DNA of 64,000 nucleotides from Ruegeria sp. PrR005 (lineage in GTDB: Bacteria > Pseudomonadota > Alphaproteobacteria > Rhodobacterales > Rhodobacteraceae). Every line of letters starts with the position of its first letter. Position 1 is the first letter of the stretch. A program made the position numbers and the translations under genes. Under the pieces are notes generated by a model. That model was not told where the DNA came from, searched no databases, and worked only from the letters and a program-made list of their open reading frames with translations. This document shows positions 9,717 to 17,685 of this stretch, piece by piece. The stretch is taken from positions 1 to 64,000 of the forward strand of contig NZ_JAAGOX010000011.1 of the NCBI RefSeq assembly GCF_010500245.1, written 5' to 3'.

Positions 9717-9832
9717 CCTCTGGTCGGGCCAAGTGGGGGGATTATTCTTGAAAATTGGAACAGGTTTCCGGCCAGAGAGGATGGTTACCGAACGTCGGGC
9801 TTCGACCAATCCTAACGACGCGATTTTGATCA

Positions 9833-11149
9833 TTGCGCAGGTTGCTGTCTGTTGTGGAGCATAGCTTGAGGATTGCCTGTCTCTTCTATTATTTGATCGC
9901 CGGACTTCTTCTTTCTCTTGCTGCGTTAAATCCGACCCCTACGCTGGCGCAGGGAAGCCCCGATAGCTACCTAACGCAACTGCGAAACCCGTACCTGACT
10001 CGGGAAGACCTTCAGGTGCTCGTCAAGCCTCTGTCAGAGGCGGAGCTTGGCCAGGTAGCTGAAATCTGGCGGGGCTACCTGCAGTCCAATCTTGAACAAA
10101 TGGCCCAAACGGGTCTTGCTTCTAACCAGGGGGCAAACTCGACGCAAGAACAGCGCGGCGCCCTGCTGGACGCACAAAGATCGCTTGAACTGAAGTACCG
10201 CGATGCTCTCGCCGAATGGCGGGAAAAGGGTGCCGATGCAGCAGCGTTGAGACCGCATGAACTCTATCTGAAATCGGCATTGAAAAGCACGCTTCGGTCG
10301 TTTAACCCTCTGGAGCTCATTCGTAGTCTGGAGCGTTGGTTGTTTTCGCCGGATGGCGGAATTCAGGTTCTTTACAGTTTGATCGGCTTCTGCGTGGCTG
10401 CTTGGGCGCTTTTCCTTTGGGCCGGTTTTTCGACGCGATTGGCAGAGCGTGCGCTTGCGAAAATCTCCACCGTGTCGCGCATCCTCAAGAAGTTTCTTCT
10501 GAAGATGGTCTACTGGGTGACTTTCGTGTTGGGAGGCTTAATCCTACTCAGCTTCCTCGGAGTGAACATCACACCGTTCTTCGCAATATTCGGAGGTGTC
10601 TCGTTCATTCTCGGTTTTGCCTTGCAGCAAACGATCGGGAATCTGGCCAGCGGTTTGATGATGATGATTCTGAAACCCTTTGATACTGGAGATACGGTTC
10701 GCGTGGCGGGAGTCTCTGGTCAGGTTGACGAAATGTCGGTTGTCTCCGCTCAAATCAGAACATTCGACAACCAGATTGTTACCATTCCCAACAGCATTAT
10801 TTGGGGCGACGTCATTACCAATGTGAGCGCCTCAGAAACGCGCCGGGTCGATCTTTTGTTTTCCATCTCCTATTCCGACAGCGCTGCGCAAGCGATCCAG
10901 GTTCTAGAAGACCTTGTGAGCAAAAACGAAAAGTGTCTCCAAGTCCCCGCTCCACAAATATTCGTGGGTGAGTTGGGGGAGAGCTCAGTCAACATCTATT
11001 GTCGACCATGGGTCAAACGCGAGGACTACTGGGAGGTCTTTTGGGGTCTAACCGGGGCCGCAAAGGAGTGTTTCGATGCAGAAGGTATCTCCATCCCATT
11101 TCCGCAGCGGGACATCCATATTAAATCCGAACAGGCTAAACGCTCCTGA
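9833..11149 (+). CDS. MscS-family mechanosensitive channel
   Basis: About 438 residues: an N-terminal signal-like segment, an extracytoplasmic helical region (about 45-150), three membrane helices (about 178-200, 220-240 and 245-265), then the MscS pore and beta domain. The pore helix shows FALQQTIGNLASGLMMMI and the beta domain PFDTGDTVRVAGVSGQVDEM and NQIVTIPNSIIW, both family hallmarks. It gates in response to membrane tension. The TTG start has a poor ribosome site, so the exact N-terminus is uncertain. It is the last gene of the left accessory block; another MscS gene (58,312-59,340) ends the right block. Confidence 0.85.
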   Translation: MRRLLSVVEHSLRIACLFYYLIAGLLLSLAALNPTPTLAQGSPDSYLTQLRNPYLTREDLQVLVKPLSEAELGQVAEIWRGYLQSNLEQMAQTGLASNQGANSTQEQRGALLDAQRSLELKYRDALAEWREKGADAAALRPHELYLKSALKSTLRSFNPLELIRSLERWLFSPDGGIQVLYSLIGFCVAAWALFLWAGFSTRLAERALAKISTVSRILKKFLLKMVYWVTFVLGGLILLSFLGVNITPFFAIFGGVSFILGFALQQTIGNLASGLMMMILKPFDTGDTVRVAGVSGQVDEMSVVSAQIRTFDNQIVTIPNSIIWGDVITNVSASETRRVDLLFSISYSDSAAQAIQVLEDLVSKNEKCLQVPAPQIFVGELGESSVNIYCRPWVKREDYWEVFWGLTGAAKECFDAEGISIPFPQRDIHIKSEQAKRS

Positions 11150-11582
11150 AAAACTTACGTAATCGAGTTTTAAAGTCTCATTCCGTCCATGCAGCGAAGT
11201 TGTATCGCATTCGCTAGTTGGATCAATTCGGACGAAAGTGAATAGCGCTCTTCAGCGGTCATGAAACCGCTCTGTGGCGTGCGGCGGCTTCTTCCGGATT
11301 GTGTTGAAAAACTCGACCCGCCGAAAATCACATCCAAAATGTGGAACAATATTCTTCCGGAACGCTTACCAGAATACGATGCTTGTGAAGGACGGATTGC
11401 GAGGGAGAAAGTTCTCGTGGTTTGGTTATTCTTAGCAGGACATCGACTTTTTCAATACAATCTCGGCATACTTCCAGCTCGTCGGGCACGCAATTTCGCG
11501 CCTGCAGCGAATGGCAGGTTCGACGGGCCGCACTGTAGCGACAGAGCACCGAGGTGGGCGGCGCTATGGGCCGTTCGAGCCT
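11150..11582. other. Junction between accessory block and prophage
   Basis: No gene was recognised. The stretch has low coding character (e.g. frame 11,261-11,650 lacks any family feature) and may contain scars of old insertions. The left edge of the prophage should lie here, but no direct repeat shared with the 50.0-50.2 kb region could be found by eye. Confidence 0.4.
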
Positions 11583-12026
11583 TCACCGGCCCTTCGGCGT
11601 CACATCCTTCACCTCTTTCTGCAACAGCAGCGCCACCTGTTCAGCGGTGAACTTGTACCCCTGCCCATCGGGGATGCGCTCCGCAGAGATCGGGTACTTC
11701 GGCCTGCGGGGATCGATTCCCGTGATCCTGAAGGTGTCGCGGCCGGTGCTGAACTGTCGGCCAAAGTCGGCCGGCGACAGCCCGAAGGCTGCAGCGAGGG
11801 CTTCAAATCGCAACCTTTCGGGATCGAGCGCGCTCCCATCTGGGAGCGGAATGGATACGCGGAACCCTAGATCGAAACCCCAGCGCAGATCGACGCCCGA
11901 GATCTCTTTGGCTTCGACCACCAAGCCGTTGCGCGCGGCCACATCCTGGCAGGCTTGCAGCATCTCGTCCTGAAGCCGCTGGCAGAGGCCGGGTGTCAGG
12001 TTTCGGGGTGGCTTGGAGTTCGGCAC
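11583..12026 (-). CDS. Hypothetical prophage protein
   Basis: 147 residues, GTG start. Mixed alpha/beta composition with the segment FEALAAAFGLSPADFGRQFSTG followed by FRITGIDPRRPKYPISAERI and ending DVTPKGR. The C-terminal part looks like a compact domain that might bind nucleic acid, but no family was recognised. It lies at the left edge of the prophage, convergent with nothing and opposite to the integrase. High GC matches the phage, not the accessory block to the left. Confidence 0.6.
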   Translation of the reverse strand: MPNSKPPRNLTPGLCQRLQDEMLQACQDVAARNGLVVEAKEISGVDLRWGFDLGFRVSIPLPDGSALDPERLRFEALAAAFGLSPADFGRQFSTGRDTFRITGIDPRRPKYPISAERIPDGQGYKFTAEQVALLLQKEVKDVTPKGR

Positions 12027-12369
12027 GGCGCTGGGTTCCGGAAGGCAGGGGCAGACTGGTTATGCCGAAAGTGGTAATGCATCTGCCAGGTGTCATCAAA
12101 CCCACCAGATGAATTCACACCGGATCTGTCGCTGCGTCCTGCAGTCGATACCGGAATTACTGCGCTCAATCTTGATCTGAGATCATCGATCCCGTTTCAC
12201 GATCATAGGACGCGCTCGGCGCCGTCTTCCAGCCCCTTGATCCGATTGACCGGAACGCCTCTCCCCGCCCCAGTTCCACCTTCCGCCTGTATTCCGGTCC
12301 CTGCCTTGTGATCCGACTTGATCGTGGCGCGGGTCTACGCCTGTGTCGGGTAACAAGGAGGTGAGTTGC
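12027..12369. promoter_or_regulatory. Integrase upstream region
   Basis: No gene. It contains a 17-bp segment TTCCACCTTCCGCCTGT (12,274-12,290) that recurs at 14,784-14,800 ahead of the early operon, each followed by a variant of TTCCG. A shared operator is possible. The integrase ribosome site AGGAGGTGAG is at 12,357-12,366. Confidence 0.4.
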
Positions 12370-13641
12370 ATGGTCAAGAGGCTGAAACTGAATGAGAAAA
12401 CCCTGCGCGAGGCCGAGCCGAGGCCGGGCGCAAGCTATCAGATCTTCGACACCGAGGTGATCGGCTTTGCCGCCCGGGTCCAGGCCTCAGGCGCGCGGAC
12501 CTTCACCATCGACTATCGCCATGCCGGACGGCAGCGGCGGATGACAATCGGCCGCTGGCCCGAATGGAGCGTGACGGCCGCCCGCGAACGCGCCAAGGAG
12601 TTGCGTCGTGCCATCGACGAGGGGCAGGATCCACTGGCATCGCGGGAGGAAATCCGCGGCGCCCCGCGCGTCACGGACATGATCGATCGCTACATCGCCG
12701 AACATCTGCCGAAGCTGTCCAAGACCAACGCGGGCGATCAGATCTCGATGCTGAAGAAGATGGTCGAACCTGCCTGGGGCACCAAGCTCGTGACGGAGAT
12801 TACCAAGTCCGAGGTCGCGCGGTTCCTCGATATCGTGGCAGAGGGCCGTCCCCGCCCCTGCAAGCAGAAACCCAACAACCGGGCGCGCAAGCTGCAGGGC
12901 CACAAACCCACCCCGATCCGCGCCAACCGCATGGGCGAAGTGCTGCGCAAGATGTTTACGCTGGCGATGGAATGGGAGTGGCGGCTGGATAATCCGGCAC
13001 AAGGTTTTCATCGGCGTATCGAGCATGCTCGTGAACGCTTCCTCTCCCCCGAGGAACTGATCCGTCTGGCAACCGTGCTCGACAACGCCGAGGATCAGCG
13101 CGCAGCCGCGATCATCCGCATCTGCATGCTGACCGGCGCCCGGGTCGGTGAGGTCCGGACAGCGCGGTTCGAACAGTTCAACCTCGACTATGCGATCTGG
13201 TCGAAACCGGCCTCGACGACGAAACAGCGCAAGATCCATCGCGTGCCGGTCTCGCAGGAAGTGGTGGCCATCGTGCGCCAGCGCCAGCTTGTCGTGCCGC
13301 GTGGCAATCCCTGGCTCTTCCCCGGCGACACTGTCGGCCAGCCGGTGCGGGAAATCCGTCGGTTCTGGGCGAGGGTCCAGAAAGATGCCGGGCTGGCCGA
13401 CGTCCGCATCCACGACCTGCGCCATACCTTCGCTTCGCTGCTGGTCAGCGGTGGGTCTTCCCTGGAAATGATCGGCAAGCTGCTGGGTCACAGCCAGATG
13501 CAAACCACCCAGCGCTATGCGCATCTGATGGATTCCCCATTGCGCGCTGGTGTTGACACGGTGGCCAGCCTCCTGCGCCCGCGGCCGCGCCTCATACATG
13601 ACGCCGCGCTGGGCGAGGCCGATCTCCCGAAATCGGCCTGA
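12370..13641 (+). CDS. int: Phage integrase (tyrosine recombinase)
   Basis: 423 residues. The start at 12,370 is fixed by AGGAGGTGAG ending a few bases upstream. It has an N-terminal DUF4102-type arm-binding domain (about 1-95; IGRWPEWSVTAARERAKEL), a core-binding SAM-like domain (about 100-215) and a catalytic domain (about 225-395). Catalytic residues are visible: Arg258 (GARVGE), His348-x-x-Arg351 (HDLRH), His374 (LGH) and Tyr383 (QRYAHL). It catalyses site-specific integration and excision. It lies 9.5 kb from the left tRNA-Met repeat rather than next to it, so whether it made that junction is unclear. It converges with 13,645-14,247 (3-bp gap). Confidence 0.95.
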   Translation: MVKRLKLNEKTLREAEPRPGASYQIFDTEVIGFAARVQASGARTFTIDYRHAGRQRRMTIGRWPEWSVTAARERAKELRRAIDEGQDPLASREEIRGAPRVTDMIDRYIAEHLPKLSKTNAGDQISMLKKMVEPAWGTKLVTEITKSEVARFLDIVAEGRPRPCKQKPNNRARKLQGHKPTPIRANRMGEVLRKMFTLAMEWEWRLDNPAQGFHRRIEHARERFLSPEELIRLATVLDNAEDQRAAAIIRICMLTGARVGEVRTARFEQFNLDYAIWSKPASTTKQRKIHRVPVSQEVVAIVRQRQLVVPRGNPWLFPGDTVGQPVREIRRFWARVQKDAGLADVRIHDLRHTFASLLVSGGSSLEMIGKLLGHSQMQTTQRYAHLMDSPLRAGVDTVASLLRPRPRLIHDAALGEADLPKSA

Positions 13642-13644
13642 CTA

Positions 13645-14247
13645 TCACGCTGGCTCCTCGCCCCGCAACCGGTACCAGAGCGAGGTCAGGCGCTTGCGAA
13701 TGGTGCTTTCATCCGGCACCTCGCCGGACTTCGAGTTCTGCACGAACCAGTCCTGCACCAGAACGACCAGAGCGGTCTTTGTATCGGGAATCCCCTTCTC
13801 GTAGAGAAACCAGGTCAGCCAGGCATACATCGCATCCCATTCATAGCGCGGGCTGGCTCCGGTGCTCACGGCCGGGCGGCGTAAAAGGTCCCGTTCTTCT
13901 TCGAAGTGCTGCAACGACCCTGCGGCCAAAAGCAGGTCCGACGACCGGATCGGTAATCCCTCAGACGGATCTGTTATCTGCATCCAAATCGAGCTTCCCG
14001 GTGGCAAAATCCGCCTCAGGCGTGCCTGATCCTCGCTCGGTCCATACCGGCGAAACATCGGCATCAGTTCCGCCATCGGCACTGCAACCAGCCCGGCGAT
14101 TGTCTCCTCGCCGCAGCTGACCGGAGGGATGCCCGCCAGAACCTGCAAATGTCCCGCCGCGGCCCAGCCTGCAACATCGGCCGGATGGCACCCCCAGCGA
14201 ACAGCGATCTCGTAAATGGAATAGAAGGCAATGGGCGGCAGGGGCAT
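13645..14247 (-). CDS. Hypothetical prophage protein, HTH-like N-terminus
   Basis: About 200 residues from the ATG at 14,247 (TGGAG eight bases upstream); the open frame extends to 14,406 but the upstream part looks non-coding. The N-terminus (IYEIAVRWGCHPADVAGWAAAGHL) resembles a MerR/excisionase-like helix-turn-helix. The C-terminus (DESTIRKRLTSLWYRLRGEE) looks like a second small helical DNA-contact segment. Placed between integrase and early operon on the opposite strand, it occupies the usual place of a lysogeny regulator, but no classic repressor domain is visible and the role is unproven. Confidence 0.6.
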   Translation of the reverse strand: MPLPPIAFYSIYEIAVRWGCHPADVAGWAAAGHLQVLAGIPPVSCGEETIAGLVAVPMAELMPMFRRYGPSEDQARLRRILPPGSSIWMQITDPSEGLPIRSSDLLLAAGSLQHFEEERDLLRRPAVSTGASPRYEWDAMYAWLTWFLYEKGIPDTKTALVVLVQDWFVQNSKSGEVPDESTIRKRLTSLWYRLRGEEPA

Positions 14248-14873
14248 GCGGAAACTCCATTTGGGCATGCGGCATCCCGCGGCCCGAGCCGCCGGCATGC
14301 AGGTTACAAAAACCCGCTGTGCCAGGCACGCGGGCGGATTTGGGGTGCGGAGCTGGTGTTCGAGAATATCCGGCGCCAAACCAGAGCTGCCCCAAGGGGA
14401 GTGCAAGCTGCTGGCATGGTTCGTGTTTTTGATTCTGTTCGACTGCTCGCCGGGACGCTACGCAACTTCAGGATGCGTCTCAAGACTGCAGGTGGTGACA
14501 TGCCGCGCGGTCAACTCCAACCCAGCGCTACGCCGCCGAATGTCGGCGGAACACGACCGGAATAACCCTTTCCGGCAATTCCGGTCCCTGTAAATCCCGC
14601 CAATCCGTCTGAATACCGGCCAATCGGCCCAACTTTGATGAGGCGGCGCCATTCGCGTGGTCGTCGCTACCTTGAAACGGCTCAAGCCTGCGCTTCAAAA
14701 TGGTCGTGACCTCTCCCGTTCGCACTGCCCCACACCACGAAACCCCAATGAAACATGGGGCGGAATTGGGGGGCGGACTTCAATTCCACCTTCCGCCTGT
14801 CTTCCGCCCCCAAGGCTCTGCTTCGCTGACCCCGCGCCCCGAGTATCGGGGCGGATGTTGAACGGAGCAGATC
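14248..14873. promoter_or_regulatory. Early control region without a gene
   Basis: 626 bp with no supported gene. It contains GC-rich short repeats (variants of AATTCCGG/ATACCGGCC near 14,575-14,625; 17-bp TTCCACCTTCCGCCTGT at 14,784-14,800) and the divergent start regions of 13,645-14,247 (minus) and 14,874 (plus). This is the natural place for the lytic/lysogenic control promoters. Confidence 0.45.
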
Positions 14874-15122
14874 ATGAACGACCCCCTTCCGGATACCCCA
14901 GAGGATATCCCCGACCTTCTGGCCGACTGGATCAGTCGCGAGCAGCTGGCCCGCGCGCTCAGCCTCACCACGGATACGCTTTCCCGGTGGGAGGCACGTC
15001 GCAAGGGGCCGCCCTGCACCCGCATAGGCAGAAAGGTATTCTATCGCCGGGCCGCCGTGCAGGACTGGATCCGGGCACAGGAACAGGCGCATCCGGTCCG
15101 CAAATCACGGGGGCGGGCATGA
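14874..15122 (+). CDS. Excisionase/AlpA-like helix-turn-helix protein
   Basis: 82 residues dominated by one MerR-type winged helix: ADWISREQLARALSLTTDTL, then SRWEARRKGPPCTRIGRKVFYRRAAVQDWI. This is typical of small excisionase or AlpA-like DNA-binding proteins that steer recombination or early transcription. GGAGC lies nine bases before the ATG. It is the first gene of a tightly packed early operon; its stop overlaps the next start (ATGA). Confidence 0.78.
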   Translation: MNDPLPDTPEDIPDLLADWISREQLARALSLTTDTLSRWEARRKGPPCTRIGRKVFYRRAAVQDWIRAQEQAHPVRKSRGRA

Positions 15123-15358
15123 CAGCCCAGCCCCACAGCTCCGCCTGGCCGGCCGAGCGCCTTGCCGAGGCCCGCGCCGTCCTTGCCGATGTCGCCCATC
15201 ATTCCGATCCCCTGATCCGGATCGCCTGTGACGTGCTGATCCGGCATGGCGAGACAGCGGACGAGCGTGCGGCCGCACAGCGTCTCCGCGTAGTTATCGA
15301 CGCCCGGCGACCCGTTCAGCGCGCCCAGCGCGAAGATGGCGGGAGGGTGCGCTCATGA
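15119..15358 (+). CDS. Small hypothetical early phage protein
   Basis: 79 residues, helical and charged (AERLAEARAVLADVAHHSDPLIRIACDVLI, then RRPVQRAQREDGG). The start overlaps the upstream stop by four bases and its own stop overlaps the next gene, so it is translationally coupled inside the early operon. No family was recognised. Confidence 0.7.
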   Translation: MTAQPHSSAWPAERLAEARAVLADVAHHSDPLIRIACDVLIRHGETADERAAAQRLRVVIDARRPVQRAQREDGGRVRS

Positions 15359-15750
15359 AGCGCCGTGGCACACCCGAAGCTGATCTGCAGCGGGCCGTGG
15401 TACAGGCGCTACGCTTCGTCCTGCCCCGATCTGCAATCATCCATCACTGCGCCAGCGAGGTGACCGAGGCCGGTCCCCGTGGCGCCAGGCGGCAGGCGAT
15501 CCTGGTCGGCATGGGCGTTCATGCCGGCTTTGCGGACCTGATGGTGCTCTGCGAGGGTCGCGTGCTGTTCCTGGAACTGAAGTCGGTCAAGGGCAGGCTC
15601 AGCCTGACACAGGTGGCGTTTCGGGATGCGGTGCTAGCACAGGGTTTTGGCTGGGCGCTGGTCCGCAGTCTGGATGACGCGCTGGGCGCGCTGGCTGATC
15701 AAGGATTCACCACCCGCATCGCAGTACCTGTAGGAAGGACCGCGCCATGA
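15355..15750 (+). CDS. VRR-NUC domain nuclease
   Basis: 131 residues matching stand-alone phage VRR-NUC proteins: TPEADLQRAVVQALRFVLP at the N-terminus, a glycine-rich turn, then the catalytic cluster GVHAGFADLMVL...VLFLELKSVKG (Asp and Glu-x-Lys of the PD-(D/E)xK fold), followed by SLTQVAFRDAVLAQGFGWALVRSLDDAL. Such enzymes cut branched or Holliday-type DNA during phage replication and recombination. It overlaps both neighbours by four bases in the early operon. Confidence 0.85.
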   Translation: MKRRGTPEADLQRAVVQALRFVLPRSAIIHHCASEVTEAGPRGARRQAILVGMGVHAGFADLMVLCEGRVLFLELKSVKGRLSLTQVAFRDAVLAQGFGWALVRSLDDALGALADQGFTTRIAVPVGRTAP

Positions 15751-16757
15751 GCCACGAGGCGACGAACTGGGCAATCCGGCAGCGCGGGTTGAAACCCACC
15801 ACCAAGATCGTGCTCTGGCATCTCTGCGACCGGTTCAACCCGGACTACGGATGTTTTCCATCGCAGGCCCGGCTGGCACAGGATTGCGAGATCAGTCGCT
15901 CCACGCTGAACGATCATCTCGATCGGCTCGAGGCCGCAGGGCTGTTGCGTCGCGTGCCGCGGATCGATCCGGCAACAAAGCGCCAGTTGCCCACCCGCTA
16001 CATCTTGGGGTTTGAGCCGGGCTTCACGCCGTCGGATGGGACCCCGCGTCCGAAAACCGGACACGGCGGAGAGTCTTTTTTCGATACCCCTGATGAGAGG
16101 GATTGCCTGCCCTTCGATGAGGTCATCGCCAGCCTGCCGTGCCCGGATTTCGGACATGGGATTGAGGTAAAAGCCGTGTCCGGTTTTCCGACAAAGCCGT
16201 GTCCGGAAAATCGCGAAAGCCGTGTCCGAATTCCGGACACTAACCTTGTAAGAGAACCACTAAGTAAACCAGTAAAGGAGGAGGAGGGCGCGCAAGCGCG
16301 CGCGGAAATCTCTGATCGGTTTTTTTGGGAGCTGCTCCAGGCGCTGGGCCTCGACCCTGCCGCCCTGCCCGGCTGGTGGCAGGGCTGGCCGCCCCGGCAA
16401 CACGTTCAGCGCTGGCGCGACGCGTTGGGCCTCACCGAGGCCGAGATCGTCGCCACTGCCCAGGCCACCCGCCAGGACCACCCCGAACCACCAGATGGGC
16501 CGAAGGCGCTCGACCGCGCCATGCAGCGCGCCGCCCAGCGCAAGGCGGACAACGCCAGCAGGAAACGCAGACGAGGAAAACCTGGAATGTCGAAACCAGC
16601 GGCAACGCCCAGCGCCGACGTGCCGGCCTTCTATGCCGCCTGGGTGAACTCCGACAGCCATCTGCCAACCTGCGTCATCAGCAACACCATGCGCAACGCG
16701 ATACTGGCCCGCGGGCTCGTGACCGCGGACCGGATGCGGGAACGCGGGGTTCTGTGA
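15747..16757 (+). CDS. Phage replication protein with N-terminal HTH
   Basis: 336 residues. The N-terminal winged helix (about 15-85; LKPTTKIVLWHLCDRFN, CFPSQARLAQDCEISRSTLNDHL, RLEAAGLLRRVPR) is of the HTH_36 type found in phage and plasmid initiators. The middle is low-complexity and is encoded by iterons (16,171-16,239). The C-terminus (about 190-336) is helical with a basic linker (RKRRRGKPG). An initiator with its binding repeats inside its own gene is the lambda O arrangement. No helicase or loader is seen in the operon, so host replication proteins would be recruited. It overlaps the VRR-NUC gene by four bases. Confidence 0.78.
   Translation: MSHEATNWAIRQRGLKPTTKIVLWHLCDRFNPDYGCFPSQARLAQDCEISRSTLNDHLDRLEAAGLLRRVPRIDPATKRQLPTRYILGFEPGFTPSDGTPRPKTGHGGESFFDTPDERDCLPFDEVIASLPCPDFGHGIEVKAVSGFPTKPCPENRESRVRIPDTNLVREPLSKPVKEEEGAQARAEISDRFFWELLQALGLDPAALPGWWQGWPPRQHVQRWRDALGLTEAEIVATAQATRQDHPEPPDGPKALDRAMQRAAQRKADNASRKRRRGKPGMSKPAATPSADVPAFYAAWVNSDSHLPTCVISNTMRNAILARGLVTADRMRERGVL
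16171..16239 (+). repeat. Iteron array, candidate replication origin
   Basis: Three direct repeats with an exact 23-bp period start at 16,171, 16,194 and 16,217, sharing AAGCCGTGTCCG and then diverging. A weaker copy lies at 16,138 (CCGTGCCCGG) and an inverted copy (CGAAAACCGGACACGGC) at 16,051. They sit inside the putative initiator gene, as lambda ori does in O, and are followed by a purine-rich, AT-richer stretch (16,240-16,285) that could be the melting region. Confidence 0.6.
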
Positions 16758-16783
16758 ATGACCAAACTCGAGGGACCAAAACC

Positions 16784-17443
16784 ATGAGTTACCAGGGACG
16801 GATCAACCGCACGGGCGGCACGAGGGTGAAACGGGCGCTGGGCGTGCAGGCGGCGCTGGAATGGGCCTTTCGGGTCGAGAAGGCGCAGCTCGAGCTGCCA
16901 GTGCTACAGGACGCAAACGAAGGGGGATTTGGCTTCGGCCTCGAATATGTCCTGCTGCACCGCGCGGCGCTAGGCTGCAAGATCGACGGCGGTCGACACA
17001 AGATCGGCACCTACATCCACGAGGATGCCGAGGTAATCGCCGCAACAGTGGCCGGGATGCCGGACAAGCTCGGTGGCAAGCGCATGGCGATCCGCGTGGC
17101 AGAGTTGGCGCGGGCTGGACTCACCCCCGACTGGATGCCCGGTGCTGTCCCGCGCTGCGTCCCGGTGGAGGTGAAGCGCAATCAGCATGGGGAGCGGGCA
17201 ACAACGGTCGTCGTCGGGACCGAGCGCGTTCTGTCCCGCGGCAAGTGGCGCACGGTGGATGTGCTGGCTTGCCCGGTCACATACGTTCCGCATCCGCAGC
17301 AGATCGAGGCGGCGCGGCGTGCCTACGCGGACTGGTGGCAGGCGCTGGGCTGGATCCGGGATGGGCTGATCGACGGGGGTATGCTTCGCACGGTCGAGGT
17401 GACAGAGGCGATGCCGAAGGTAAGGCCGTGGAACCACAGGTGA
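16784..17443 (+). CDS. Hypothetical phage protein, end of early operon
   Basis: 219 residues. The ATG at 16,784 follows AGGGA; an in-frame GTG at 16,754 overlaps the previous stop and is an alternative. Basic N-terminus (SYQGRINRTGGTRVKRALGVQAALEWAFR), a central portion with GFGFGLEYVLLHRAALGCKIDGG and a C-terminal DWWQALGWIRDGLI. This resembles a family of Rhodobacteraceae prophage proteins with no assigned role. It is the last gene of the early operon; the AraC gene beyond is on the other strand. Confidence 0.72.
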   Translation: MSYQGRINRTGGTRVKRALGVQAALEWAFRVEKAQLELPVLQDANEGGFGFGLEYVLLHRAALGCKIDGGRHKIGTYIHEDAEVIAATVAGMPDKLGGKRMAIRVAELARAGLTPDWMPGAVPRCVPVEVKRNQHGERATTVVVGTERVLSRGKWRTVDVLACPVTYVPHPQQIEAARRAYADWWQALGWIRDGLIDGGMLRTVEVTEAMPKVRPWNHR

Positions 17444-17685
17444 CGAGTGGAAATACCAGCACGCAGCTGTTCTTCGCGCCCGGCACCAGCGCCAGCGGGA
17501 CTGACTCTTCGGACCTTTGTCCGAGTTTTCCAGATCGCCGAGATGGTCCCTCAGAAAAGCCGCAACCTCCAAACAGCGGACATCGTTGAACCAGGATGCG
17601 GTTTATGCCCTAAACAGCCCGGGGTCGGTGCGCTGCATTCTGATTCTTAACTCTTCATGCGTGCAGGCGCTCACTATGGCGAGCG

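Noticed and set aside
13645-14406. Longer N-terminus of the minus-strand gene (start 14,406)
   Set aside because: The upstream part has no domain character, while the ATG at 14,247 has a good ribosome site.
16171-16239. CRISPR array
   Set aside because: Regular 23-bp repeats without spacers and inside a coding gene; fits replication iterons, not CRISPR.
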